A stretch of DNA of 64,000 bases from Acidobacteriota bacterium (GCA_013289955.1 JABCYZ010000025.1:34531-98530); one strand, 5' to 3'; positions 17,927-28,598 are shown, numbered from the stretch's first letter. The notes: generated from the sequence alone by a model not told the origin. Made by a program: numbers and translations.

Positions 17927-20900
17927 ATGCGAACGCTAGGGATAAGCGGAACCTGGACGGGAACCACTCTGCGTTCGGCACTTTCGATATTCGCTCTTGT
18001 CTTGTCGTTTCATTTCCTCTTGCCTGAACTGACCTTCTCCCAGGGTGAAACCACCAGCGCCATCGTCGGCCAAGTGAGCGATGCCAGCGGTGCGGCTGTG
18101 CCTCATGCGACGGTTACGGTCACGAATAAAGACACCGGACTGAAGCGCAGCGCGAAAACCGATGACTCCGGCCGGTTCAACTTTCCGCAGCTGAAGCCCG
18201 GTCCGTACTCCGTCAAGGTGGAAGCGGAAGGTTTCGCACCGCAGCAGAATGATGCGGTGACTTCTGCGCTCGACCAGAAGCAAACTGTTGATTTCACGCT
18301 TAAGATTGCGCGGTCAAACCAGAGCGTGGAAATCAGCGGCGAGGATCCCATCCTAAACCCGGAAAATGCCAATACTTCCACGACTCTTAATGCCCACACG
18401 CTCGAAGACCTTCCCAATCCAGGAGGCGACTTAACCTACCCGCTGCAGTTTGCGGCAGGAGCGCTGGTCAATACCGGGGGCAGCAGCAATGATTTCGTCG
18501 GCGGCACGAATGGTTATGGGAACGTGGAGTTCAACGGCCTCCCCGCTCTCTCGAACGGTTACATCGTCGATGGCCTGGAAACGAATGATCCGCTGACGAA
18601 CTTGAACAGCGGTCTGTCGACAAACCTGGTCCTCGGATTGAACTCGATTTCCGAAGTGACGGTCAATACTTTGTCCTATACCGTTGACGAGGGGCGCTAT
18701 GGAGCGTCGCAGACCAACTACGTTACAAAGTCCGGTACGAAGCAGTTTCACGGAAACCTATATGAGTTGTGGAATGGTTCGAGGTTCAACGCCGACGACT
18801 ATTTCACGAATGCTACTCCGGGAAATTACAAACCGCGATCGACGGTAAACCACTTCGGGGGCAGTGCGGGTGGGCCGATTGTCCGCGACAAGCTGTTTTT
18901 CTTTTTCGACAGCGAATGGGTTCGGATTGCACTGCCGATCGTTACGGCCACTACCGTCCCAACCGCGGCGTTCCAGAACTACGTTTTAGAGCAACTCCCT
19001 CTGGGAGGCACCGATTCCGTCACGGGGTCGGTCTATCAGCCGTCACCGCTTTCGGTGCCGTTTTATCAAAAGATGTTTCGGCTGTATGGAAATACCAGCG
19101 GAACGCCGCTTGCGGTACTGGGCTGTCCGTTCGATGCCGGTGGAGCTCGACCCGCCGTGGCCGATGACGGGAACGGTTGCGCCAATCGCCAGAGTGTTTC
19201 GCATTCGAGCGATGACCATGAACAGGTCCAAACGGCTCGGATCGATTACAACATCAACGAAAAAAACAGCACCTGGTATCGCTTTCAAGCGGATACCGGG
19301 CTGCAAGCCGCCTTCACCGATCCCATTAACCCCTTGTTTGACGCTCTCTCCCCTCAACCGCTCTACTCTTTCGCCGCGGGCTATACGCATGTTTTTTCGC
19401 AAAATGTGGTGAACTACTTCAACCCGGCATTTTCCTGGTACGAAAGCCTGTTCGGGCCGTCGGATTTTCAGAAGACTCTTTCTGCTTTCCCCATCGTCTT
19501 GCAAGGCAGCGGAGCAAATGCCCCGTTCACTACGCTCGGTGGGCTCGACAACACCTGGGTTCAGGGAAGACGCGCTTCGCGATTCTTCATCAATGACAAT
19601 CTGGCTTGGAGCCACGGCGGGCACGAGCTGCGGTTTGGTACCAACATACGGATCCTCCGCCTGAATGACTATGACTTCGGCGAAGGTTCGATCCCGACGG
19701 TAACTTACTCCACCTTGCCGCAATTCATTTATGGAGTGGCGTCCACGGCGTCGGAAACATTTCCGGCTTCAGCCAACCAGCCTTTCCATTTCCTGAATCT
19801 CGACCTCTACGCGCAGGACACGTGGAAATTGACCAAGAAGCTGACGTGGACCTTCGGCATTCGCGACACTCTCAATTCCAACCCATTGAATCCGCATGAC
19901 GAAATTGCCCGGCTTCGTGGTTCTTTCAACTCCATCTCGCACGATGTGAATCAGCCGCTGACCGCGGCCATTCAGACCGGTCTCGGCAACGTGTTTTCCT
20001 CGACGCCTCTGGCGATCCTGCAACCAAGAACCGCCCTCGCCTGGCAGTTTAGACCCAAGACCGTGCTGCGCGCGGGCTTCGGGCTCTTCAGTGATCTTTT
20101 GCCGGGCAGTATTGCCGATATAGTGGGTGTCAATCCGCCCTATGTGAAAACCTTTCAGGGTGGACTTCTTGGAACAGTGGGAGGCGCAACCATCGCGCCG
20201 GGAGTCCCAAACAGTGCGATTGATGCTGCGGTGGCTGCCAACCAGACCTTCCGTTCAGGATTTGCATCGGGCCAGCTTTCCTGCGCCTCCGCTCAAGCAG
20301 GCCCTGCAACTTGTCTTCCTCCGGTGGCCATCACGGCGGTCCCCGAAGGGGAACTTCACGCGCCCTACTTTATGGAGTGGAGTCTCGGCCTCGAACACCA
20401 GTTGGGATCTACGGGAAGCGTTCGTGCCCAGTACGTTGGCACTCGCGCGGTGAACCAGCCTTATCTCACCCAAGCGAACGGCTATCAGACCGTTTGCGCG
20501 GGGTGCTTTGCGCCGTTTCCCTATGAACAACCTACCGATCCTCGATTCGGGACAGTCACACAATTGTCTACCGGCGCGAACAGTCACTATGACGGATTGC
20601 AAATAACCGCGATGAAGCGATTTGCCCATGGGCTGATGGGACAAATCAATTACACCTGGAGCCGCTGCATGGACACCGTCTCAAACGGCGGATTCCTGCA
20701 ATTCTCGGCGGGAGGAATCTTGTCGCCGCTTCCCGGAGATTTGGCTCGCGACTACGGCCCGTGCGACTACGACATCCGCAACAATCTCAACGCCCAATAT
20801 GTCTATCAGCTTCCGGTCAAAATCGGAAACCGGCCGCTGGGATTCGCGCTAAACGGCTGGCAGATGTCGGGAACCTTTTTTTGGCACAGTGGCATTCCAT

Positions 20901-21463
20901 TCTCCGTGCTGAGCACGCCCTATTCAGCGAATGGGAATGGCATCGTGAATGGCAGTGGACCGCAATTCGCGAGCATCGTTCCCGGCGTACCCCTCTATGA
21001 ACGTCATCCGATTCCCGGGGTTACACAGCCAGGTACGCTGCAGTGGCTCAACCCCGCCGCGTTTGTCTCGACCGTGAACCCGAGCACCGGTAAATGCTAT
21101 GACCCGAGCGACCCTAACAATCCGAATCCCGACATTCCCGAGAATTGCCAGTTCGGGAACCTCGGCCGCAACGCACTGCGTGGCCCCCATTTCGCCTGGA
21201 GTGACTCCTATCTCACAAAGTGGTTTCGGCTGACCGAGCGTCTGAAGATGCGCTTTGACACACAATTCTTCAATGTCTTCAACCACCCGAATTTCGCGCT
21301 TCCGAGCATGGTGCTGGCGGGAATTCCAGGAAAGCCTTCTACCCAGACTGGTTTTGGAGCGCTGACTTCCACGACCTCTCCGCCTACCGGCTTGCTCGGG
21401 GCCGGTTTGGGCGGTGACAGCACGCCCCGTATGATTGCGTTTCAACTGCGCCTGGAGTTCTAG
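17927..21463 (+). CDS. TonB-dependent receptor (Oar-like) with carboxypeptidase-like regulatory domain
   Basis: TSAIVGQVSDASGAAVPHATVTVTNKDTGLKRSAKTDDSGRFNFPQLKPGPYSVKVEAEGF; long barrel ending in MIAFQLRLEF. Confidence 0.9.
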   Translation: MRTLGISGTWTGTTLRSALSIFALVLSFHFLLPELTFSQGETTSAIVGQVSDASGAAVPHATVTVTNKDTGLKRSAKTDDSGRFNFPQLKPGPYSVKVEAEGFAPQQNDAVTSALDQKQTVDFTLKIARSNQSVEISGEDPILNPENANTSTTLNAHTLEDLPNPGGDLTYPLQFAAGALVNTGGSSNDFVGGTNGYGNVEFNGLPALSNGYIVDGLETNDPLTNLNSGLSTNLVLGLNSISEVTVNTLSYTVDEGRYGASQTNYVTKSGTKQFHGNLYELWNGSRFNADDYFTNATPGNYKPRSTVNHFGGSAGGPIVRDKLFFFFDSEWVRIALPIVTATTVPTAAFQNYVLEQLPLGGTDSVTGSVYQPSPLSVPFYQKMFRLYGNTSGTPLAVLGCPFDAGGARPAVADDGNGCANRQSVSHSSDDHEQVQTARIDYNINEKNSTWYRFQADTGLQAAFTDPINPLFDALSPQPLYSFAAGYTHVFSQNVVNYFNPAFSWYESLFGPSDFQKTLSAFPIVLQGSGANAPFTTLGGLDNTWVQGRRASRFFINDNLAWSHGGHELRFGTNIRILRLNDYDFGEGSIPTVTYSTLPQFIYGVASTASETFPASANQPFHFLNLDLYAQDTWKLTKKLTWTFGIRDTLNSNPLNPHDEIARLRGSFNSISHDVNQPLTAAIQTGLGNVFSSTPLAILQPRTALAWQFRPKTVLRAGFGLFSDLLPGSIADIVGVNPPYVKTFQGGLLGTVGGATIAPGVPNSAIDAAVAANQTFRSGFASGQLSCASAQAGPATCLPPVAITAVPEGELHAPYFMEWSLGLEHQLGSTGSVRAQYVGTRAVNQPYLTQANGYQTVCAGCFAPFPYEQPTDPRFGTVTQLSTGANSHYDGLQITAMKRFAHGLMGQINYTWSRCMDTVSNGGFLQFSAGGILSPLPGDLARDYGPCDYDIRNNLNAQYVYQLPVKIGNRPLGFALNGWQMSGTFFWHSGIPFSVLSTPYSANGNGIVNGSGPQFASIVPGVPLYERHPIPGVTQPGTLQWLNPAAFVSTVNPSTGKCYDPSDPNNPNPDIPENCQFGNLGRNALRGPHFAWSDSYLTKWFRLTERLKMRFDTQFFNVFNHPNFALPSMVLAGIPGKPSTQTGFGALTSTTSPPTGLLGAGLGGDSTPRMIAFQLRLEF

Positions 21464-21737
21464 GCCGTCCCGGCATGTTCCAAATCCGGCAAACACAGGA
21501 AGGATTTGGTGTCGCTGCGTCTTCTTCTGGCACGATGCTTCTGCTTCCTGACCGGTGGCCTTTGTGCCACCCATCCATGATCTGAGAGTGAAGCACAAGG
21601 AGGTCAGCGTCCTGCGCCTGTCGTCGAGGGTGCTGCCCCTCAGCCCTCTTGCCTCCTGGCTCCTATTACAGGTTGAAACCGAGCCGGCAAGCCAGCACGG
21701 TTTCCACTCCCCGGTCGGCTTCTCTAGGACGAACAGC

Positions 21738-22793
21738 TCACGGACGAGCTTCGTAGACGACGTTAAAAGGTGTCTCCGCGGCTCGCCGGAAACGACTGAA
21801 GCCGGCCGCGGTGACCACCTCGCGAATACGCTTTTCGCCGGACTGCGCGCCCAAGCACAGCGCAACTTCCTGTGAACGCGAACAGGGAGTGCACAATAAA
21901 GTTGAAAAAGAGTAGTACACGCGACCGACTGGATTGAGATTGTCTTTTAGTTCGTCGTGAGCAAACGGTTCGACGATCATCCATGTGCCGTCCTTGCTGA
22001 GTGAATTCCGAACGTGGGTTGCGGCGCCGATTGGATCACCCATATCGTGCAGACAATCGAACACGGTGACCAAGTCGTAGTCTTTGCCAGGAAATGCCTT
22101 GGCTTTCGCGACGCCAAAGTTGAGGCGAACCTCGAGGCCCTCTTTGGCGGCGGTTAGGCGGGCGCCCTCGATGGATTTGTCGTGATAGTCAAAGCCAAAG
22201 AATCGCGATTTCGGGAAGGCTTTGGCCATCAGCACGGTGGACGCACCCTTGCCGCACCCAACATCGGCAACGCGCGCGCCGGCCTCGAGCTTAGCCTGGA
22301 CGCCGTCGAGGGAAGGAATCCAGGAACTGATAAGGTTTGCCGCATAGCTCGGCCGGAAGAATTTCTCGCAGCCATGAAACACATCTTCATCATGCTCATT
22401 CCATCCCATGCCTGCGCCGGATCGGAAGGCCTCGGTAATCCTGGGAACTGCGGCCAGGGAACCGAGGGCCAACTGGAAGGCGCCGGGAAGATAAGCGGGA
22501 CTGTCTTCGTTCGCCAGCGTAAATGCTTGCTCTTCGCTCAGACTGAACTTGCGAGTCTGCTCGTTATAGGTGACGTAACCGCCGGCAGCTTGCGAGCTCA
22601 GCCATTCGCGCACATAACGTTCATCTGTTCCGGTTTTAACGGCCAGTTCGGCGGAACTCAGCGGGCCTTCGGCGAGAGCCTTGTACAACCCCAGCTTTTC
22701 GCCAATCACTACCATGCCAGAGTGAACTGCCGCGCCCAGATCTCCAACGAATTGCCCTACAAACGCATTCAGTTTGTCCATATCGAGTGCCAT
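21738..22793 (-). CDS. Class I SAM-dependent methyltransferase with N-terminal winged helix
   Basis: N-term LYKALAEGPLSSAELAVKTGTDERYVREWL; SAM motif ARVADVGCGKGASTVLMAKAFP. Confidence 0.85.
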   Translation of the reverse strand: MALDMDKLNAFVGQFVGDLGAAVHSGMVVIGEKLGLYKALAEGPLSSAELAVKTGTDERYVREWLSSQAAGGYVTYNEQTRKFSLSEEQAFTLANEDSPAYLPGAFQLALGSLAAVPRITEAFRSGAGMGWNEHDEDVFHGCEKFFRPSYAANLISSWIPSLDGVQAKLEAGARVADVGCGKGASTVLMAKAFPKSRFFGFDYHDKSIEGARLTAAKEGLEVRLNFGVAKAKAFPGKDYDLVTVFDCLHDMGDPIGAATHVRNSLSKDGTWMIVEPFAHDELKDNLNPVGRVYYSFSTLLCTPCSRSQEVALCLGAQSGEKRIREVVTAAGFSRFRRAAETPFNVVYEARP

Positions 22794-22949
22794 TCTGATT
22801 CTCCTTGGTAAATGATTTTTTGACTTTTCAACCAGTGAAGCTCGATCGCGGGTTTCTCACGATGCTGTCGTCTTCGATCAGACCCAGGAAGCGACGGGAA
22901 CCGCTCCCCGGGCTCTCTAGCGTGCTCGCCTTTTGTCGGCGGGCATCGA

Positions 22950-23441
22950 CTACCTGCTCTTGCTAGGGTCGTCTTCGGGATGGACGTAGTTGAACTGAAG
23001 CGGAGACTGTCCGTGGACCTGCACCACGGTTTCTCCGGAGGCCACGGCGTAGTGGTGCATGCTCGGATCGAGGAAGGCGAAGCTTCCGGCAGTGAATGCG
23101 TTCATCTTGTGGGGGTCAAATAGATCGCCCATGCCGACCTTAAACGTCCCGGAAATGATGGTGACGTTTTCCCTTTTCGGGTGCCAATGGGGCGCGATGC
23201 GGAACCCATCAGGCATTTTCAGGCGAACCGTGTAGTCCCCCGTGGATGCAGTTGGGTCGCCTTCGAGCACGGCAAACTGCGCGCCCGGACGCACAACGGT
23301 CGGTGCTGCTCCCCAGGAAATGGAATCCGGAGTAAATGCATTTTTTTCGTGGGAATCATCGTAGGCGGTACGGGTGGAAGCCGGCCGCGCCAGAGCGAAT
23401 ATTCCAGCCGCTGCAAGGGTAAGAAACAGGTATCGCTTCAT
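22950..23441 (-). CDS. Secreted cupin-domain protein
   Basis: Signal peptide MKRYLFLTLAAAGIFALARPA; cupin motif RIAPHWHPKRENVTIISGTFKVGMGD and MHHYAVASGETVVQVHG. Confidence 0.8.
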   Translation of the reverse strand: MKRYLFLTLAAAGIFALARPASTRTAYDDSHEKNAFTPDSISWGAAPTVVRPGAQFAVLEGDPTASTGDYTVRLKMPDGFRIAPHWHPKRENVTIISGTFKVGMGDLFDPHKMNAFTAGSFAFLDPSMHHYAVASGETVVQVHGQSPLQFNYVHPEDDPSKSR

Positions 23442-23571
23442 TGTCGAACCTCCATTGTTCGGTATCAAACTGTTGGAATGATGTCCTGAGCGGATGACTA
23501 TTCCAATCAAGCGTTTATACAATTTGCCTAACTTTTCTATATCGTCGCAAATTACTCATTCTTTGTGGATA

Positions 23572-25398
23572 ATGCCCAGTAAGAACCTTATGCGACGCGC
23601 ACGATCGGCAACGGACGAGATGGAGCTGGACCTGGGGCGTTACGAGCTTCGCCGCCACGGCCGGCGAATCAAACTCGAAAAGAAGCCCATGGAGCTTCTG
23701 ATTTTTCTGGTCGGCCGCCGGGAACAGCTGGTTTCGCGCCAAGAGATCATAAGCAAGTTGTGGGGCTCCGATCTGTTCATAGATACCGAACCCAACATCA
23801 ACAACATTGTGAGAAAAATCCGCGCCGCTCTGGGTGACGACTCCGCTAAGCCTCGTTTTCTCGAAACCGTGGTGGGCAAAGGCTACAGGTTTGTCGGGCC
23901 ACTGAGAGTGCGCGACGCGCGTTACCCGCAATCCGATTTTGGATCGCGTGTTGCGCGCGCGGCCGTCCCGGAAAAGACGGGCGTGTGGAGCGAGCGCACT
24001 TCTCTGGCCGTCTTGCCCTTGATGCTTCTCGGCAGGGCCACGGATGATTATGGCGTGTGCCTTGGATTTGCCGATGCACTGGTCGCGCGCCTCGGGAATT
24101 TGCCGGGCGTGGACGTCCTTCCAACTTCAGCAGTGCTGAGTGTGCCGGCGGGGGTGACGCCAGCGGAAGCCGCTTCGCGACTTGGCGTGCGTTTTGCCAT
24201 TCACGGCGCTATCCAGATGTCCAAGGGCCTTTGGCGTCTCTCCCTGGAAATGTTCGACACGCATCTGCAAACCATTTGCTTCACAAGGAAGCGTGATCTT
24301 GACCTCAACCACCTATCCGACCTCGAGGACGAGTTCGCCAAGCAAATCGCCATGGCACTGAACCGGCCGCTGGGTCCAGCCATGGTTCAACGCTCCCTGC
24401 GCTATAGCAAGGACCCTGTGGCTTATGCGGAGTTCATGCGGGGCTACAAGCTCAGCTCGTCTGGCGATCCGGCGATGCTGGACGAGGCTGCCCGGCACCT
24501 GAGCAATGCGGTTGCCAGGGATCCTGCATTTTCTCTGGCCCATGCCACACTTTCCGTGGTCTGCGCGACTCGTCACTTTGAACTTGATCCATCGAGCGCG
24601 TGGTGGGAGAAGGCCGAGTTTCACTGTAGCCGCGCGCTCGATCTGGATCCGGATCTGCCCGAGGGGCACGTCGCCCGCGCGTTTCTCTTTTGGGGGCCGT
24701 CCAGGAACTTCCAGCACCTGGAAGCGATTGACGAACTCAAGCGAGCCTTGGCGCTGCAGAACAATCAGCCCCAAGCGTACAACCGCCTGGGCACGATCCT
24801 GGCTCACATCGGGCTACTCGAGCACGCCCGCGAAATGTACGAGCGGGCACGGCCGTTTCATCCCAGAAAAGCTGTCAGTCACAGCATCGTGCAGGTCTAT
24901 GTCTGGAACCAGGAATACGACTTGGCACGCGAGGAGATCGAAGCTTGGCGCGCTGAGACTCCAAAGAACAAGTATCCTGTCTACTTTGCCGTTCAGCTGG
25001 CCTTGCTGACAGCCGATTTGAAAGAAGCAAGAGCCCTGCTGGATGAAGCGGTTCAGCTAGTGCCGGAGGAACCGCTCATTGTCAGTCTGGAGGGCGTCTA
25101 TTACGCGTCGACTGGATTGGCGGGAAAAGCGCTGGATTGCCTGACGACGGCTTGTGCGAGCCCAAAATCCTTTGGGCATGCGCACCACAGCTACTATCAA
25201 ATCGCATGCATACTTGCGATGTTGGAGCGGCGTCAAGCGGCGTTTGAGTGGTTGGAGCGAAGTGTCTCGAGTGGCTTCGCGTGCTGGCCTTTTTTCCTCA
25301 AGGACCCTCACCTAAAAAACTTACGCGAGCTGCCAGAGTTTGAGGTTCTGGTGTGCTCGCTGCAAGCCAAGTATCCCGAACATCTCGGATTGCTCTAG
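23572..25398 (+). CDS. OmpR/CadC-type winged-helix transcriptional regulator with C-terminal TPR-like repeats
   Basis: KKPMELLIFLVGRREQLVSRQEIISKLWG...NNIVRKIRAALGDDSAKPRFLETVVGKGYRFV; repeated TPR-like helices in C-term. Confidence 0.85.
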   Translation: MPSKNLMRRARSATDEMELDLGRYELRRHGRRIKLEKKPMELLIFLVGRREQLVSRQEIISKLWGSDLFIDTEPNINNIVRKIRAALGDDSAKPRFLETVVGKGYRFVGPLRVRDARYPQSDFGSRVARAAVPEKTGVWSERTSLAVLPLMLLGRATDDYGVCLGFADALVARLGNLPGVDVLPTSAVLSVPAGVTPAEAASRLGVRFAIHGAIQMSKGLWRLSLEMFDTHLQTICFTRKRDLDLNHLSDLEDEFAKQIAMALNRPLGPAMVQRSLRYSKDPVAYAEFMRGYKLSSSGDPAMLDEAARHLSNAVARDPAFSLAHATLSVVCATRHFELDPSSAWWEKAEFHCSRALDLDPDLPEGHVARAFLFWGPSRNFQHLEAIDELKRALALQNNQPQAYNRLGTILAHIGLLEHAREMYERARPFHPRKAVSHSIVQVYVWNQEYDLAREEIEAWRAETPKNKYPVYFAVQLALLTADLKEARALLDEAVQLVPEEPLIVSLEGVYYASTGLAGKALDCLTTACASPKSFGHAHHSYYQIACILAMLERRQAAFEWLERSVSSGFACWPFFLKDPHLKNLRELPEFEVLVCSLQAKYPEHLGLL

Positions 25399-25399
25399 C

Positions 25400-25424
25400 T
25401 AACCATATGAAAATACAATGGTTA
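25400..25424. terminator. Hairpin TAACCAT-N11-ATGGTTA immediately after regulator stop
   Basis: Perfect 7-bp arms; no strong T-tract. Confidence 0.35.
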
Positions 25425-25558
25425 TGGGCTTAATCAGAGAATCTAAAAACCCGGCTGAATAGAATGGATCTTCAGAATTCCGTGAACCAAAGGGCTGGCG
25501 GTGCCGTCTGGCAGTTGTACGGGGAGGGCGAGCGTTTTCGGCTCGCACAAGAGACCTA

Positions 25559-26140
25559 ATGCAGGAGCTGGTTCTGATCCAGCCAGGCCGTACCGCCGAG
25601 AAAGAGTTCGCGCCGGAAGCGGCTGCGGCTACCCGCCGTGAGTTCGAGGAGCGGCTTCTGGAGTGCGGGCCGCTGGCGTTTCGCGTCGCGCGCGGCGTGC
25701 TGCGCAACAGCGCGGATGCGGAAGACGTCGCGCAGGAAGCGCTGCTTCGGGCCTACCGCCGCTTTGAGCGTTTGCGAGATCGCACGCGGTTTCGCGCCTG
25801 GCTCGTGCGCATCGCGTTTCGACTGGCGATTGATCGAGCGCGCTCCTCGAAGCGCCGCGAAGTGCGCGAGACGCTTTGGTCAGAATCAGCCCCGCGGCCT
25901 TCGACAGAAGACCTGGCGGCCACAAGCGAATTTCAGGCTCATCTCAACCGCGCCATGGACGAACTCCCGGAGAAGCACCGGCTTGTGCTTCTGCTGGCGG
26001 CGATAGAGGGCCACTCGGTCGAAGAGGTGGCGGAGATGCTCGGCCTGCCGATGGGAACGGTGAAATCGAGATTGTTTTTTGCACGAAAGCAACTTGCGGA
26101 GAAATTGCGATGCCATGCCAAGAATATAGAGAAGCGCTGA
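25559..26140 (+). CDS. ECF-type RNA polymerase sigma factor
   Basis: AEDVAQEALLRAYRRFERLRDRTRFRAWLVRIAFRLAIDRARS (region 2) and LPEKHRLVLLLAAIEGHSVEEVAEMLGLPMGTVKSRLFFARKQL (region 4). Confidence 0.92.
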   Translation: MQELVLIQPGRTAEKEFAPEAAAATRREFEERLLECGPLAFRVARGVLRNSADAEDVAQEALLRAYRRFERLRDRTRFRAWLVRIAFRLAIDRARSSKRREVRETLWSESAPRPSTEDLAATSEFQAHLNRAMDELPEKHRLVLLLAAIEGHSVEEVAEMLGLPMGTVKSRLFFARKQLAEKLRCHAKNIEKR

Positions 26141-26820
26141 CGGAAGCGGCCGCCACCGGTTCTGCGCCGTCACGCGAATTGCGTTCACACTTCGACGTTT
26201 GCGAATCATGCCGCGCGGCGTTTAGCGAAGAGCTGCAACTTTTCGCCGCTATCGACACTGGTCTGCGCGCCGCCGCCAACGCCGAACTACCGCCTTCTTA
26301 TCTTCCGCGCGTCCGCGCCAGCCTCGAAAACGATTCGGCCTCACCGGGCCGTTGGATGCCTTTTCTGATCTTTGCCGCCAGCGCCGCGATTGTGTTGATT
26401 GTTTTTATCGCTGCTCGCCCGGGCCACAGGAGGAGCAATGAGCTTGCCCGGCAAGCTCTTCCGGCACCCAGCCGCCAAAAGCCCGAAACAAGCGCCCAGA
26501 GCGAAGCGCCCGGGGCGCCTCGGGTCGCTGCTTCCTCCCGTTCCTACCACGCCGAGGCCCGGAGGAATTCCGCTCCAGCGAATTTCGCGTCGCCCGCCCA
26601 GCCGGAGGTCCTCGTGCCGCCGGAGGAACGCGAAGCGTTCGCCCGGTTTATCGGCTCGCAGTCTGAACGAAACGAGGTTCTGGTCGCTGTCGTGGCACCG
26701 GCCCCGGACAACGCGGCTGCGCTACTGAGCGTTAAGCCGCTGGAGATTTTAGAGCTTGAAGTTAAGCCGCTCGAAGCAACTGCGGGCGAAGATCCGGATG
26801 GAGCGGAGGAAAAGCAGTAG
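26110..26820 (+). CDS. Anti-sigma factor with zinc-finger-like N-terminus and one TM segment
   Basis: LRSHFDVCESCRAAFSEELQ (HxxxCxxC); TM MPFLIFAASAAIVLIVFIAA; overlaps sigma gene by 31 nt. Confidence 0.75.
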   Translation: MPCQEYREALTEAAATGSAPSRELRSHFDVCESCRAAFSEELQLFAAIDTGLRAAANAELPPSYLPRVRASLENDSASPGRWMPFLIFAASAAIVLIVFIAARPGHRRSNELARQALPAPSRQKPETSAQSEAPGAPRVAASSRSYHAEARRNSAPANFASPAQPEVLVPPEEREAFARFIGSQSERNEVLVAVVAPAPDNAAALLSVKPLEILELEVKPLEATAGEDPDGAEEKQ

Positions 26821-26860
26821 CGAACGGTCGATCAAAAATCACGTCTAAACGGAGGATGAA

Positions 26861-27454
26861 ATGAGAACCAGTTCAGTACAAGTGGCGTCGCTTCTGCTGC
26901 TCGGTATGCTTTCGCCGATCGTTCTGGCGCAAGACAAACCCAAGGCGGATGAGAAGGCAAGGGTCGAAGCACCATCAACACCGATAAAAGCGCAGATCGT
27001 TTTCGCGGAATTTGAGGGCGACAAGAAGACCAAGAGTTTGCCATACGCGATCTACATGAACGCTCCCGACTCGACGGAGCTTCGAGCCGGCTGGACTAGA
27101 TTCCGCATCGGGAGCCGACTGCCCGTTTATACGGGCAAGGGTGAAATGCAGTATATAGATGTGGGCACGAATGTCGATGCCCGGGCCGCCTACACGGGCG
27201 ACGGGCACATACTGCTTCAGTTGATTCTTGAACGTTCCTGGGTCGAGGGCGAGGTTTCTGTTCCAGTGACGAAAACCGACGGCTCTCCCTCGGACCCTTC
27301 TGGCGGCCACTTTCAGGAGCCGATCATTCGTGGTTTCAAATCGGAGCTGGACATGAAATTGCGCGAAGGACAGCCCGTCGAGAGCACGGTGGCGACGGAT
27401 CCTATAAGCGGCAAAGTGGTGAAAGTTGAAATCAGTTTTACCGTCGTGAAATAG
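26861..27454 (+). CDS. Secreted hypothetical protein downstream of sigma/anti-sigma
   Basis: Signal peptide MRTSSVQVASLLLLGMLSPIVLAQ; beta-rich C-term. Confidence 0.65.
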   Translation: MRTSSVQVASLLLLGMLSPIVLAQDKPKADEKARVEAPSTPIKAQIVFAEFEGDKKTKSLPYAIYMNAPDSTELRAGWTRFRIGSRLPVYTGKGEMQYIDVGTNVDARAAYTGDGHILLQLILERSWVEGEVSVPVTKTDGSPSDPSGGHFQEPIIRGFKSELDMKLREGQPVESTVATDPISGKVVKVEISFTVVK

Positions 27455-27458
27455 TTTT

Positions 27459-28382
27459 CTACTCTTCCGAGTTCTGTTTCAGAACATTTTTCAGTGCCGC
27501 GGACAGGTCCGCATGCCGGAAGTCGTAGCCGAGCTTTTGCAGACGTTGCGGCAGGACGCGCTGGCTGGATAGGAGCAGCGCGTCGGCCATTTCGCCAAGG
27601 GCCAGGCGCAGCGCGAAGGCCGGAGCAGAGAAGAGTGCGGGGCGATGCATCGCGCTGGCCAGGGTTTTCGTGAACCCGGCGTTTTGCACGGGTTGCGGGG
27701 AGACCACGTTGATTGGGCCGCGGACGTTTCCGTTCTCGATCGCCAAGCGCAATATTTCAACAACATCTTCCATCGCAATCCAGGACATCCATTGCTGGCC
27801 GGAGCCAATCTTTCCGCCTGCGAAAAAACGGAAAGGAAGCATCATGGCGGGGAGTGCGCCTCCGTTTCGCGCGAGGACGATTCCGAAGCGGGCGAGGACC
27901 ACACGAATGCCAATCGCCTCAGCCTTGAGCGCTTCGGTTTCCCAGTCCTTCGTCGTCTTCGATAGAAAATCATTTCCCGGGGGGCTCTCTTCCGTCAGCA
28001 GTTCATCGCCGCGATTGCCGTAGAAGCCCGTCGCGGACGCGGAAACAAGCACCCTGGGACGGGCGTTCATTTTCTGAAGTGCAACGACCAGCGCGCGTGT
28101 GGTATCGATGCGGCTGGCTTGCAAGACGGCTTTGCGCCCGGCGCTCCAGCGCCCATCGGCGATCGATGCTCCGGCGAGATTCACGACGGCTTCCGCGCCA
28201 ACGGCGGCGCCCCCCAGTTCTCCTGTCGCTGGATTCCAGCCGACTTCGAACCCGTCGTGCGCGGCATCTTTCCTGACAGTGTCTGGCCTCACGAGTCTGC
28301 AGACTGTGTGGCCCGCCTCGACCAGCGCGGGCACCAGCGCGCTCCCCACCAGGCCACTCGATCCCGTTACGAGAATCTTCAT
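27459..28382 (-). CDS. TIGR01777-family NAD-dependent epimerase (SDR39U1/YfcH-like)
   Basis: MKILVTGSSGLVGSALVPALVEAGH... SASATGFYGNRGDELLTEESPPGNDFL; C-term LLLSSQRVLPQRLQKLGYDFRHADLSAALKNVL. Confidence 0.9.
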   Translation of the reverse strand: MKILVTGSSGLVGSALVPALVEAGHTVCRLVRPDTVRKDAAHDGFEVGWNPATGELGGAAVGAEAVVNLAGASIADGRWSAGRKAVLQASRIDTTRALVVALQKMNARPRVLVSASATGFYGNRGDELLTEESPPGNDFLSKTTKDWETEALKAEAIGIRVVLARFGIVLARNGGALPAMMLPFRFFAGGKIGSGQQWMSWIAMEDVVEILRLAIENGNVRGPINVVSPQPVQNAGFTKTLASAMHRPALFSAPAFALRLALGEMADALLLSSQRVLPQRLQKLGYDFRHADLSAALKNVLKQNSEE

Positions 28383-28598
28383 CGCGATTTCGCTCGATCC
28401 GCTCCCACAAAAAGGAGAAACCAATCTATTCGAGAACGCTACTGAAGCAGCCGCGCCTGGTCAAGCGATAGAAAAGTTCAAAGCGATTTTTCCGTTCAAA
28501 AATGTCGAAGCCGTCCTAGGCCATCCCAACCCTCTGGTCTGTTGGCGCTAAGCGCGCAGGCTATAGCCCGGCACACTTCTGCAGGTTACAATTCCTTT

